From: an uncultured Rhodoluna sp.
GTDB lineage: Bacteria > Actinomycetota > Actinomycetes > Actinomycetales > Microbacteriaceae
Length of the DNA: 17,313 bases
Assembly: GCA_937898095.1 (NCBI GenBank)
Contig: CALDKR010000214.1
Span: 1 to 17,313, forward strand
Reading direction: 5' to 3'
Every line of letters starts with the position of its first letter. Position 1 is the stretch's first letter. Below are positions 1-7,219 of the stretch, piece by piece. The position numbers and the translations under genes were made by a program. A model generated the notes under the pieces. It worked only from the letters and a program-made list of their open reading frames with translations. It had not been told where the DNA came from and searched no databases.

Positions 1-962
1 GTGCCTTTGACCAAATTGTCAATAGCGCAAACTGAAACCAAGCGGTTTGCATGTTGGTCGATTGCGAGGCCGATTAGCACAAAGTTTTCACCGATGGTCT
101 GTGAAGTCTTCGGAAATTCGCCTTCAGGAAGAATTTTTATGAACTGTTCGTTTTTATAAACCTCTAGGTAGGCACTTCGAACCTGCTCGAGCGATACGCC
201 AGGCTTTAGTTTGGCGGTGTTGACGGCAAGGATTCCGCGCTCAAGAGATGCCAGAACTGGGGTGAACGAAATTTGAACGTCGGCGCCGTTGGCCTTTCTG
301 AGATTTTGCTCGATTTCTGGAGTGTGACGGTGGATTCCGCCTACTTGATAGGCATAGGCTGAGCCGCTTTCTTCTTCGGCGAAAAGCTTCTCAGTGGCGC
401 CGCGCCCAGCACCCGAAGTTCCCACAGTCAGAATGCTGACCATGTCGCTATTGTCAACTAATTGCCTCACTAGCGCAGGCGCTAATCCGAGAGTAATTGC
501 TGTCACATTGCAACCAGGAACTGCGATGCGCTTTGTTGATTTAATCTGGTCGCGCTGTTTGGCGCCTGGGCCGATTGGAAGTTCGGGCATGCCATAGGTC
601 CAGGTTCCGGCATGGTCTCCGCCATAGAACTTTGTCCAGTCGTCGGCTCTCTCAAGCCGGAAGTCTGCACCACAGTCGAGCACCAAAACCTCTTCGGGCA
701 GCCAAGCAGCAACCTCAGCCGACTTTGCATGCGGCAACGCCAAGAAAACAATGTCGTGGCCCGCTAGGTTTTCGGCGGTGTTGTCTTTGAATTCCAAGTC
801 GGCATATTTAGAAACTTGGGGGTGCAATGCGGAGACTTTTTGCCCAACCATACTGCTTGCAGTTACAGTCCTAAGCTCAAGCGAAGGATGCTCGGCAATT
901 AGTCGGAGTAGTTCGCCACCTACGTTTCCGCTGGCGCCCGCGACGGCTACTGAATAGTTCAT
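1..962 (-). CDS. argC: N-acetyl-gamma-glutamyl-phosphate reductase, 3' end cut by window edge
   Basis: ArgC reduces N-acetylglutamyl-phosphate to the semialdehyde with NADPH, the third step of arginine synthesis in the cytoplasm. The frame stays open from an ATG at 962 to base 3 (320 codons) with no stop. It begins with a nucleotide-binding glycine loop (AVAGASGNVGGE, residues 6-17), and carries the catalytic cysteine in VPGCNVT (Cys151) and the conserved GGIHRHTPEIEQ stretch. The last visible residues, AIDNLVKG, are the usual near-C-terminal family motif, so only about 25 residues should be missing on the left. A GAAAGG Shine-Dalgarno lies 5-6 nt before the ATG. It starts 38 nt after pheT ends and is probably cotranscribed with it; arg genes usually follow, outside this window. 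Confidence 0.96.
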   Translation of the reverse strand, partial: MNYSVAVAGASGNVGGELLRLIAEHPSLELRTVTASSMVGQKVSALHPQVSKYADLEFKDNTAENLAGHDIVFLALPHAKSAEVAAWLPEEVLVLDCGADFRLERADDWTKFYGGDHAGTWTYGMPELPIGPGAKQRDQIKSTKRIAVPGCNVTAITLGLAPALVRQLVDNSDMVSILTVGTSGAGRGATEKLFAEEESGSAYAYQVGGIHRHTPEIEQNLRKANGADVQISFTPVLASLERGILAVNTAKLKPGVSLEQVRSAYLEVYKNEQFIKILPEGEFPKTSQTIGENFVLIGLAIDQHANRLVSVCAIDNLVKG

Positions 963-1000
963 CGCTGCCTTTCTGATTGCTAGTCGTCGACTCGTCGCGA

Positions 1001-3520
1001 CTATGCCCTGAGTGTTGCCCCAAATAGTTGATTCGCCAATGCCACTGCTGCGTCGCGAGACTCTGAGGCTTCGGCTTGCGTTAGCGTGCGGTCTGCAGCC
1101 CTGAATCGCAAGGCAAATGTCAAAGACTTTTTGCCTTCGGGCAAATTTGAACCTCGATAATCATCAACCAGCGAAATGCTTTCTAGCAGCTCGCCGGCGC
1201 CTTTTGCGATGGCATTTAGAACATCGGCGGCTGGAACATGCTCATCAATCTCGAGCGATAGGTCTTGAGTTGCAGCCGGCATGATGTTGATTGCAGCAGC
1301 GGTCTGAACCTGCGGAACTGCAGCAAAAAGCGCGTCAAGGTTCATCTCGAAAATTGCAGTTCGTTTTGGCAGATCGTGTTCTTTGGCAACCTTTGGGTCG
1401 AGTTCACCCGCGAAACCGAAGGTGACTAGACCATTGACTGTCTTTGCAAACAACTCAGCTGATCGACCAGGATGATACGACTTGGGTGAAGCCTGCTTTA
1501 GCTCAATCTCGAGACCTAGAGTCTTGGCGGCAATTCGCGCCGCGTTGATCGCATCGCGATAATCACGCACCTCTGAGGGCTGATTGACCTGCTGAGCGCG
1601 ACGTGCGCCAGTGAATACACCAGCTAGATGCCTTGGCTGTTGCGGAATTAGCGCCTGCAGTGCCTTGAGGTCTGACTCAGTAGGCAATTGATTGCCAATC
1701 GGCAAAAGTTCGCTTGCTGTGATTTGCGAAGCAGGCAAAAAGACAGAACCTTCTTCAAAAATGGCTAGATTCGTGAGGCCGCGCGAGAGGTTTCGCTTTG
1801 CCGCCTCAAGCAATCCAGGAAGAATTGCGGTGCGCATCTCGGCAACCTCACTTTGCAGTGCATTGGCTAATACCGCCTTTGGCTGTTCAGCAGTGCTGAA
1901 CAGGCTGTTTGCTTCTGCGCTAAGGAATGGGTAAGTCAATACCTCTGTGTGCCCAGATGCTGCAAGCGAATTGATAACCAATCGTCGGAATTTTTGACGA
2001 TTGGTTAGACCGCGACCAGGAGGTGCGACCGGGATTCGACTTGGAATTCGGTCATAGCCAGTTATTCGAGCAATTTCTTCAACCAAGTCGGTCTTGTGGG
2101 TGATGTCGGGTCGCCAGGTCGGCGCAACTACTTCGTAACCGCCATCGACAACCGCAACCACACATCCGATTTCATGGAGAGTGCTGGTGATTTCGTCGAC
2201 TGTGTATTCGACACCGACAAGTTCGCTCGCGAATTCGGCAGGGAGCCAAATCGGCTTTGCCGGAGTCGAAACTCTGAATTCAGCACCCAGCGAATCGGCT
2301 TCGCCAAGCGCGTGCACTTCGAGAAGTTGAACCACACGAGCTGCTGCATTGTCAGCCATCATTGGGTCAACTCCGCGCTCAAAGCGCTTTGATGCCTCTG
2401 AAGAAAGCTTGTGACGTCGTGCAGTGCGAGCAATTGTGACCGGCTCGAAGCAGGCAGCCTCCACTAAAACGTTGACTGTCGAATTTGTAACTTCGGTTGA
2501 TTCTCCGCCCATGACGCCCGCTAGACCAATTGGACCTGATTCATCGGTGATCAAAAGGTCTTCGGCATGTAGTTTGCGAACCTGACCATCAAGAGTTTTT
2601 AGAGTTTCGCCAGATTTTGCTCGACGAACGGTGATGCCGCCCTTTAGCTTGTCGAAATCGTATGCGTGGGTCGGTTGACCCAGTTCGAGCATGACGTAGT
2701 TGGTGATGTCAACAATCAGCGAAATTGAACGCATGCCAGCCATCTTGAGGCGGGCGACCATCCACGGTGGTGTTGGGCGATTCGGGTCGACATGCTTGAC
2801 CACACGTGCAACAAATCGAACGCAGCCAGCCTGCTCGCGAATTGGCGATTTGTCATCGACAACCAGGTCGAAGTCGCTGCCGCCGACTAAAAATGCGTTG
2901 CTCTTTGGATCGCGAAAAACCTGCTTTGTCGCGTGAGCGTACTCGCGAGCGATGCCGCGAATTGAAAAACAATAGCCACGGTCTGGAGTGACATTGACCT
3001 CGGCTGCGGTTTCATTGAGAGATAGAAGCTCAAAGACGTCGGTGCCGACTTTTGGATCTAGGCCCATTTTTTGCAGGCGAATTATGCCTTCGTGATCATC
3101 GCTGAGGGTTAGCTCTCGAGCCGAAGCCATCATTCCATCGCTTATGTGGCCATATGTCTTTCTGGCGGCAATTTCAAAATTGCCTGGCAGCACAGCCCCA
3201 GGAAGGCAAACGACGACCTTGTCACCGACTTCGAAGTTGCTGGCGCCGCAGACAATTCCGCGAACATCCTCGCCACCATCCGCAGCTTTTTGACCTTCGG
3301 GGGCGACGCGAACCTGGCACCAACGAATTGTTTTGCCATTTGATTGCTCTTCAGGTGTGAATTCGAGCACCTGGCCGACAACAATTGGCCCACTCAAATC
3401 GAAACGGTGTGCGCCCTCTTCTTCAAGCCCAACTTTGACGAGTTCAGCCATCACCGACTCTGGCGTGGCATCGCCAGGCAGGTCAACATATTCAGCTAGC
3501 CAACTAAGTGGGACTCTCAT
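1001..3520 (-). CDS. pheT: Phenylalanyl-tRNA synthetase beta subunit
   Basis: This is the large subunit of the (alpha-beta)2 phenylalanyl-tRNA synthetase; it binds tRNA-Phe, edits misacylated Tyr and carries the anticodon-binding domain. At 839 residues it is full length for the bacterial long form. In order: an N-terminal linker, an EMAP/OB-type tRNA-binding domain (about 40-155, with GIVCGASNF and GDKVVVCLPGAVLPG), the B3/B4 editing domain (about 210-400), the B5 domain with VVAPTWRPDI and EEIARITGYD (about 415-505), a catalytic-like core, and a C-terminal ferredoxin-fold anticodon-binding domain (about 745-839). Its ATG overlaps the pheS stop by one base (TAATG), the normal translational coupling of the two subunits. 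No frameshift or missing domain is visible. Confidence 0.98.
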   Translation of the reverse strand: MRVPLSWLAEYVDLPGDATPESVMAELVKVGLEEEGAHRFDLSGPIVVGQVLEFTPEEQSNGKTIRWCQVRVAPEGQKAADGGEDVRGIVCGASNFEVGDKVVVCLPGAVLPGNFEIAARKTYGHISDGMMASARELTLSDDHEGIIRLQKMGLDPKVGTDVFELLSLNETAAEVNVTPDRGYCFSIRGIAREYAHATKQVFRDPKSNAFLVGGSDFDLVVDDKSPIREQAGCVRFVARVVKHVDPNRPTPPWMVARLKMAGMRSISLIVDITNYVMLELGQPTHAYDFDKLKGGITVRRAKSGETLKTLDGQVRKLHAEDLLITDESGPIGLAGVMGGESTEVTNSTVNVLVEAACFEPVTIARTARRHKLSSEASKRFERGVDPMMADNAAARVVQLLEVHALGEADSLGAEFRVSTPAKPIWLPAEFASELVGVEYTVDEITSTLHEIGCVVAVVDGGYEVVAPTWRPDITHKTDLVEEIARITGYDRIPSRIPVAPPGRGLTNRQKFRRLVINSLAASGHTEVLTYPFLSAEANSLFSTAEQPKAVLANALQSEVAEMRTAILPGLLEAAKRNLSRGLTNLAIFEEGSVFLPASQITASELLPIGNQLPTESDLKALQALIPQQPRHLAGVFTGARRAQQVNQPSEVRDYRDAINAARIAAKTLGLEIELKQASPKSYHPGRSAELFAKTVNGLVTFGFAGELDPKVAKEHDLPKRTAIFEMNLDALFAAVPQVQTAAAINIMPAATQDLSLEIDEHVPAADVLNAIAKGAGELLESISLVDDYRGSNLPEGKKSLTFALRFRAADRTLTQAEASESRDAAVALANQLFGATLRA

Positions 3521-4560
3521 TACAAAACCAATCCGAACTGCTCGCTAAAGCGAACGTCTGCCTCGACCATGTCATGCATGTCTTTTACGTCGTTTCTAAA
3601 CATCAATGTGCGCTCGATGCCCATGCCGAATGCAAAACCTGAATAAACCTCAGGATCTATTCCGGCTGCCATAAGTACGTTTGGGTTTACCATTCCGCAA
3701 CCGCCCCACTCAACCCAACGCGCGCCACCCTTGGCACCTGGGTGCCAAACATCTAGCTCGGCAGAGGGTTCGGTAAACGGAAAGAAGCTTGGGCGAAGGC
3801 GAATCTTGGCATCGGGGCCAAACATGATTCGAGCAAAGTGCTCAAGAGTGCCTTTGAGGTCAGCCATGGTCAGACCCTTGTCGATTGCAAGACCCTCAAC
3901 CTGGTGAAAAACCGGTGTGTGAGTGGCATCGAGCTCGTCAGTTCTGAAGACGCGACCAGGGCAAAGCACATAAATAGGAACCTCGCGTTCAAGCATTGAC
4001 CTAACCTGCACAGGCGAAGTGTGAGTGCGCAGAACCAAGTGCGACTCAACGGGTTCAATAAAAAATGTGTCTTGCATTGCGCGAGCTGGATGGTCAGCAT
4101 CGAAATTCAGTGCGTCGAAATTGAACCATTCGTGTTCGATTTCTGGGCCTTCGGCGATCTCCCAGCCCATGCCAACGAAAACGTCTGATATTTGATCTTG
4201 CAAAAGCGACAAAGGATGACGTGCACCGAATGAGCTAGGGATCGAAGCCGCGGTGACATCGACAGATTCGGCGGCGAGCTGAGCTCGCTCTTCGACCTCG
4301 GCAAATTCAGCCTCGCGAGCACTGAAAAACTCATTTAGTTGTGCGCGGGCCTTGCCAATCATGGCTCCAGCCGATGCTTTAGCTTCGTTTGGCAGGGTCT
4401 TAATCTGTGCGTTGAGCAGGGAAAGTTTTGATGCGTCGCCAACAACTGCAGACTTCACTGACTTCAAGCCAGCCAAGTCTGTCGCTTCGGCAACAGCAGC
4501 AAGCGCTTCGGCTAGTGCCTCATCGACGGCACTTTGAGTGATTAGATTTTGCTCAGACAT
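3520..4560 (-). CDS. pheS: Phenylalanyl-tRNA synthetase alpha subunit
   Basis: This is the catalytic subunit of class II phenylalanyl-tRNA synthetase, 346 residues, normal length. An N-terminal coiled coil that contacts tRNA (about 1-95) is followed by the class II core: HPLSLL at 115-120, the DHPAR motif at 156-160, THTSPVQ near 180-185, motif 2 FRTDE at 205-209 with HQVEG at 219-223, FPFTEPS at 260-266 in the Phe pocket region, and motif 3 GMGIER at 312-317. It lies 51 nt after the rRNA methyltransferase gene and is coupled to pheT. The start ATG has only an AGAGG three bases upstream, too close for a good ribosome site, but a TAGACT sequence lies 9 nt before it inside a perfect dyad (annotated separately), so pheST may have its own promoter with almost no leader. 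Confidence 0.98.
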   Translation of the reverse strand: MSEQNLITQSAVDEALAEALAAVAEATDLAGLKSVKSAVVGDASKLSLLNAQIKTLPNEAKASAGAMIGKARAQLNEFFSAREAEFAEVEERAQLAAESVDVTAASIPSSFGARHPLSLLQDQISDVFVGMGWEIAEGPEIEHEWFNFDALNFDADHPARAMQDTFFIEPVESHLVLRTHTSPVQVRSMLEREVPIYVLCPGRVFRTDELDATHTPVFHQVEGLAIDKGLTMADLKGTLEHFARIMFGPDAKIRLRPSFFPFTEPSAELDVWHPGAKGGARWVEWGGCGMVNPNVLMAAGIDPEVYSGFAFGMGIERTLMFRNDVKDMHDMVEADVRFSEQFGLVL

Positions 4561-4611
4561 AGGCCTCTAAGTCTAATGATTAGACGGCGGATTCGGCTTA
4601 GTGGCGCGGAT
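4561..4611 (-). promoter_or_regulatory. Candidate pheST promoter with a perfect 15-bp dyad
   Basis: This 51-bp gap before pheS holds GTCTAATGATTAGAC at 4571-4585, seven-base arms around one central base with no mismatch. On the coding strand one arm contributes TAGACT (4570-4575), a good actinobacterial -10 (TANNNT), 9 nt before the pheS ATG. I see no convincing -35. The centre is too short for a terminator and no T-run follows, so a protein-binding site overlapping a -10 fits better. No T-box or Phe-rich leader peptide is visible. Promoter and operator roles are inference. Confidence 0.4.
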
Positions 4612-5406
4612 TTAGGCGTTTTGAGCGAATGCTGATGAAAACAAACAAACACTCGCAGCGGTAGCCAGATTCAACGATTCAGCTGCGCCATAGATTGGAA
4701 CCGCAACTTGACGGTCGACCAAATCGAGAGTCGACTGCTCGAAACCCCAAGCTTCGTTTCCGAAAACCCATGTTGTTGATTCACTAAGCGTTGCAGCCCC
4801 AAGGGTCGGAATCTCTTCTCCCCCGCCATTGGCGGCAAAAACTTGATGCCCGTTTTGCTTGGCCATAGAAATTACATCGGCAATTTCAACGTCAATGACG
4901 ATTGGCAAGTGGAACAGCGAGCCCGTGGTTGAACGAACAACTTTTGGGTTATAAACATCAACGCTATTTTTACTGAATATGACCGCATCGGCACCAGCCG
5001 CATCGGCGGCGCGCAATACCGTTCCCGCGTTTCCGGGGTCGCGAATATTTGCCAGCAATGCAATGAGTTTTGGCTTAGCGGCGAATACTTCTTCAAGGCT
5101 CACATCGAGCTGCTGACACACTGCAACCACCCCCTGAGGAGTGGTGGTGTCGGTCATTGCCTTTAGCACTGGCTCGCTGACAATTTGAATGGGGATTCGA
5201 TTGGCTTCGGCTCGATCGAATAGTTCTGAATATCGCTCGACCGCTTCTTCGGTGGCAAAAAGCTCTTGAACCAGTTTGGGTCGGTCAAGAACTTCTTTTA
5301 GACCCTGAGGGCCCTCAAGCAGAAAGAGCCCGGTCTCTGACCGGGCGTCTTTCTTGGTGAGCTTGGCGACCCCACGAACCTTTGCGGCTTTGGGATCAAT
5401 CAGCAT
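4612..5406 (-). CDS. TrmH/SpoU-family RNA 2'-O-methyltransferase
   Basis: This is an SPOUT-fold RNA methyltransferase that transfers methyl from S-adenosylmethionine to a ribose 2'-OH, most likely in 23S rRNA (RlmB-like or TsnR-like). The 264 residues divide into an N-terminal substrate-recognition domain (about 1-105, with LFLLEGPQGLKEVL) and a SpoU catalytic domain: motif 1 NIRDPGNAGTVLRAADAAGA (120-139), motif 2 as FGNEAWG (215-221) and motif 3 VPIYGAAESLNLATAASV (236-253), which form the knotted cofactor site. Motif 2 has Trp-Gly-Phe where many relatives have a His/Arg-Gly-Leu pattern, a minor change. It starts 3 nt after the rplT stop and is almost certainly cotranscribed. The target base cannot be read from sequence, so no specific symbol is given. 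Confidence 0.93.
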   Translation of the reverse strand: MLIDPKAAKVRGVAKLTKKDARSETGLFLLEGPQGLKEVLDRPKLVQELFATEEAVERYSELFDRAEANRIPIQIVSEPVLKAMTDTTTPQGVVAVCQQLDVSLEEVFAAKPKLIALLANIRDPGNAGTVLRAADAAGADAVIFSKNSVDVYNPKVVRSTTGSLFHLPIVIDVEIADVISMAKQNGHQVFAANGGGEEIPTLGAATLSESTTWVFGNEAWGFEQSTLDLVDRQVAVPIYGAAESLNLATAASVCLFSSAFAQNA

Positions 5407-5409
5407 TTA

Positions 5410-5793
5410 CTACTTAGCCTTTGGAGCTGAGGTGTCTGCTGGAAGTGCCGCCTTTGCGGTTGCAACTAGGGTTGCAAAAGTCTTTGGCTCGTTGACTGCC
5501 AAGTCTGCAAGGATGCGACGGTCAACCTCGATGCCAGCCAGGTTAAGACCCTGAATGAAGCGGTTGTATGTCATGCCGTTTGAGCGGGCAGCTGCGTTGA
5601 TGCGCTGGATCCACAGACGACGGAAGTCACCCTTGCGAGCACGACGGTCGTTGAATGCGTAAACCAACGAGTGCAGCATCTGCTGCTTAGCCATGCGATA
5701 TAGACGTGAACGCTGGCCGCGGTAGCCCTTGGCGCGCTCTAGTGCGGTGCGGCGCTTCTTGGCACCGTTAACGCCGTTTTTTACTCTTGCCAT
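5410..5793 (-). CDS. rplT: 50S ribosomal protein L20
   Basis: L20 is an early 23S-rRNA-binding assembly protein of the large subunit. The 127 residues show the full family pattern: a basic N-terminal arm (MARVKNGVNGAKKRR), the KGYRGQRSRLYRMAKQQ segment, the hallmark DRRARKGDFRRLWIQRINAA (about 49-68) and a C-terminal domain with NGMTYNRFIQGLNLAGIEVDRR. A tail of about 10 residues (ADTSAPKAK) extends beyond the usual 117-120. A clear AGGAG ribosome site precedes the ATG. It lies 34 nt after rpmI in the usual infC-rpmI-rplT order. In proteobacteria and firmicutes L20 represses this operon; I see no L20 decoy structure that I can name here. Confidence 0.98.
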   Translation of the reverse strand: MARVKNGVNGAKKRRTALERAKGYRGQRSRLYRMAKQQMLHSLVYAFNDRRARKGDFRRLWIQRINAAARSNGMTYNRFIQGLNLAGIEVDRRILADLAVNEPKTFATLVATAKAALPADTSAPKAK

Positions 5794-5827
5794 TGGAAAA
5801 TGCTCCTAAATTCTTGAAAGGTCGGGC

Positions 5828-6022
5828 TTACTTGCCGAGTAGCTTCTTGAGGGTCTTGAAGTCTGCTGGTGAGACAACCTGGTCTACGTTCAAACGACGC
5901 TTGCGGCGGTTCGACATGTGCTCCTGGTTGTGGCGCATGTTGATCTGCTCTTTCATGATCTTGCCGCTACCGGTGAAGCGGAAACGCTTCTTGGCGCCCG
6001 AGTGGGTCTTCTGCTTTGGCAT
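5828..6022 (-). CDS. rpmI: 50S ribosomal protein L35
   Basis: L35 is a small basic protein of the large ribosomal subunit. The 64-residue product is full length and shows the family pattern: MPKQKTHSGAKKRFRFTGSGK at the start, a central basic NRRKRRL segment near 38-44, and a C-terminal helix ending in KKLLGK. An AGGAG ribosome site lies about 7 nt before the ATG. It sits 27 nt after infC and 34 nt before rplT, the standard bacterial arrangement, so the three are made from one transcript. Confidence 0.98.
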   Translation of the reverse strand: MPKQKTHSGAKKRFRFTGSGKIMKEQINMRHNQEHMSNRRKRRLNVDQVVSPADFKTLKKLLGK

Positions 6023-6049
6023 TCTTTCTCCTGTTTTCTAGTCGACCGC

Positions 6050-6658
6050 TTATTCAGCAGCCGATTCGGTTGGCTCTTTTGGTTCGGCAATAACTGACAG
6101 CTTTGCTGCCTTCTCTGCCGCTTTTTTAGCCTCAGCTTTCGCGTCGGCTTTGTTCTTGAGTGGCCCGATAACCATCACCATGTTTCGGCCATCGATCGAC
6201 GGAGTCGACTCGATTGCGCCGTATTCGGCAACTTCTTCGGCAAGCTTTTGTAGCAACTTGATGCCCATTTCTGGACGCGACTGCTCGCGACCTCGGAACA
6301 CCACGATGACCTTGACTTTGTCGCCAGCCTTGAGGAATTTTTCAATCTGGGCACGCTTAGTGCCGTAATCGTGCGCATCAATCTTCAGACCAAAACGAGC
6401 AGTCTTTAGAACAGTGTTGACCTGATTTTTGCGTGCTTCGCGAACCTTTTGTGCAGCTTCATACTTGAATTTGCCGAAGTCCATAAGTTTCGCAACTGGT
6501 GGCTTTGAAGTAGGCGCAACTTCAACTAGGTCAAGATCAAGTTCTTGAGCCATGCGAAGGGCCTCTTCGATTCGGACTACGCCGATTTGCTCGCCAGCCG
6601 CGCCCACGAGGCGAACCTCTGGCACGCGAATGCGGTCATTGATGCGTGGATCGCTGAT
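6050..6658 (-). CDS. infC: Translation initiation factor IF-3, probable AUC start
   Basis: IF-3 binds the 30S subunit, blocks premature 50S joining and rejects non-standard start codons and leaderless mRNAs. From the chosen start the protein has 202 residues: N-terminal domain (ISDPRINDRIRVPEVRLVG, with EVAPTSKPPVAKLMDFGKFKYE near 50-70), a linker helix rich in Lys/Arg, and the C-terminal 30S-binding domain with FRGREQSRPEMG and the ending SIDGRNMVMVIGPLK, then an Ala/Lys/Glu-rich tail typical of actinobacteria. The start is placed at ATC (6656-6658) because a perfect AAGGAG lies exactly 6 nt upstream, and family homology begins there. The frame remains open to a TTG at 6718 and a GTG at 6691, but neither has a ribosome site. 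AUU/AUC starts are established for infC and allow IF-3 to repress itself. Confidence 0.95.
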   Translation of the reverse strand: MSDPRINDRIRVPEVRLVGAAGEQIGVVRIEEALRMAQELDLDLVEVAPTSKPPVAKLMDFGKFKYEAAQKVREARKNQVNTVLKTARFGLKIDAHDYGTKRAQIEKFLKAGDKVKVIVVFRGREQSRPEMGIKLLQKLAEEVAEYGAIESTPSIDGRNMVMVIGPLKNKADAKAEAKKAAEKAAKLSVIAEPKEPTESAAE

Positions 6659-6670
6659 CTTTGTCTCCTT
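6656..6670 (-). promoter_or_regulatory. infC ribosome binding site with AUC initiation codon
   Basis: On the coding strand the sequence reads AAGGAG-ACAAAG-ATC: a six-base match to the anti-Shine-Dalgarno, a 6-nt spacer, then an isoleucine codon in frame with IF-3. No ATG, GTG or TTG lies at a usable distance. The layout matches the known autoregulatory infC start of other bacteria, where a strong ribosome site compensates for a poor codon that IF-3 discriminates against. Confidence 0.75.
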
Positions 6671-6758
6671 CAGACGTGACTTTTTGGCCACGCTGAGGCA
6701 GGCACATTGCCACTTCAACGCACAGAAACGAAATATGTTTCCAAGCTAACCCGGCAAC

Positions 6759-6821
6759 CTAAGAGCGGTTATCGCGGGTGGGATTAAATCCACTTCTGAC
6801 CGAGGCGAACCTCGGAGCCAT
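6759..6821 (-). CDS. Possible 20-residue leader peptide upstream of infC
   Basis: In the infC leader region an ATG at 6821 opens a 20-codon frame, MAPRFASVRSGFNPTRDNRS, ending in TAG at 6759, 100 nt before the infC start. Just 5 nt before the ATG is TAGGCT (6827-6832), a fair -10 element, so a transcript starting there would begin at or very near this ATG and be leaderless. Codons 3-8 form a 6-bp hairpin closed by UUCG. No run of a single amino acid suggests classical attenuation. IF-3 is known to disfavour leaderless initiation, so this frame could sense IF-3 level. No homology was tested; it may equally be untranslated leader. Confidence 0.3.
   Translation of the reverse strand: MAPRFASVRSGFNPTRDNRS
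6800..6815 (-). promoter_or_regulatory. UUCG-capped hairpin in the infC leader
   Basis: The leader contains CCGAGG-TTCG-CCTCGG, a perfect 6-bp GC-rich stem with a UUCG tetraloop, read on the infC strand. No T-run follows, so it is not an intrinsic terminator as such. If transcription begins near 6821, the hairpin occupies nucleotides 7-22 of the RNA. It could stabilise the 5' end or influence initiation at the ATG at 6821. The structure is seen in the sequence; the role is inference. Confidence 0.45.
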
Positions 6822-6823
6822 GG

Positions 6824-6834
6824 GCTAGCCTAGC
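6824..6834. promoter_or_regulatory. Symmetric element giving back-to-back -10 hexamers
   Basis: The 11-bp palindrome GCTAGCCTAGC contains TAGCCT (6826-6831) on the plus strand, facing the DUF1844 gene, and TAGGCT (6827-6832) on the minus strand, facing infC. Both fit the actinobacterial -10 pattern TANNNT. Neither has a convincing -35. If both work, RNA polymerase could load in only one direction at a time, linking the two transcripts. This is a sequence-pattern call only. Confidence 0.35.
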
Positions 6835-6863
6835 AGAAAGACTTTAGAAAGAGGAAGCCCCTA

Positions 6864-7202
6864 ATGTCAGATTTCAAAGATGTAGCTGGCGAGATGCGTG
6901 ACATTTCTGAGGTTCCTGCGGTCGAGGTAATCACAACAACTGCTGTGCACCTAATGAGTGCAGCCGCGGTCAAGTGTGGCCTCGGTGAAGACGGCGCACC
7001 GGCAGACCTCGATGAGGCCCGCAAATTGATCACTGCGTTAGCGGGACTTGTCACTTCATCTGCGGCTGAAATCGGCGACCACCACGCCCGCCCATTGCGC
7101 GACGGTTTGCGATCGCTTCAGCTGGCCTTCAGAGAAGCATCGCCGTTTCCTGATGCCCCAGGCGCAGGCCCGGGTGAAAAGTTCACCGGTCCGGTCAATT
7201 AA
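6864..7202 (+). CDS. DUF1844 family protein
   Basis: This is a 112-residue acidic soluble protein of the DUF1844 family, which is common in actinobacteria next to infC. The family core is visible: a short N-terminal segment, then EVITTTAVHLMSAAAVKCGLGED (about 21-43), the DLDEARKLITALAGLV helix (about 48-63), and a second helix ending in LRDGLRSLQLAFREAS. The conserved helix starting at EVITTTAVHLM suggests a small helical bundle; no catalytic residues, signal peptide or membrane segment are seen. The biochemical role is unknown. A GAGGAAG ribosome site lies about 6 nt before the ATG. It is divergent from infC and converges with sseB, leaving 17 nt between stops and no clear terminator (only a 5-bp AACTC/GAGTT dyad at 7200-7211). 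Confidence 0.88.
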   Translation: MSDFKDVAGEMRDISEVPAVEVITTTAVHLMSAAAVKCGLGEDGAPADLDEARKLITALAGLVTSSAAEIGDHHARPLRDGLRSLQLAFREASPFPDAPGAGPGEKFTGPVN

Positions 7203-7219
7203 CTCGAGAGTTTGGCCTT

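Noticed and set aside
987..996. CGAC/GTCG dyad between pheT and argC
   Set aside because: Four-base arms in a GC-rich gap; likely chance, and it is upstream of a normal argC ribosome site.
2096..2392. Plus-strand open frame of 98 codons inside pheT
   Set aside because: It is antisense to a conserved full-length gene, has no recognisable domain and its composition follows the pheT codons.
5787..6041. Plus-strand open frame across rpmI and the rplT start
   Set aside because: Fully antisense to two ribosomal-protein genes and the gap between them; no domain or ribosome site.
6659..6718. Upstream extension of infC to TTG (6718) or GTG (6691)
   Set aside because: Neither codon has a Shine-Dalgarno, the added residues do not resemble IF-3, and a perfect ribosome site precedes the ATC at 6658.
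7200..7211. AACTC/GAGTT dyad as a terminator between DUF1844 and sseB
   Set aside because: Five pairs with a two-base centre and no U-tract; too weak to call.
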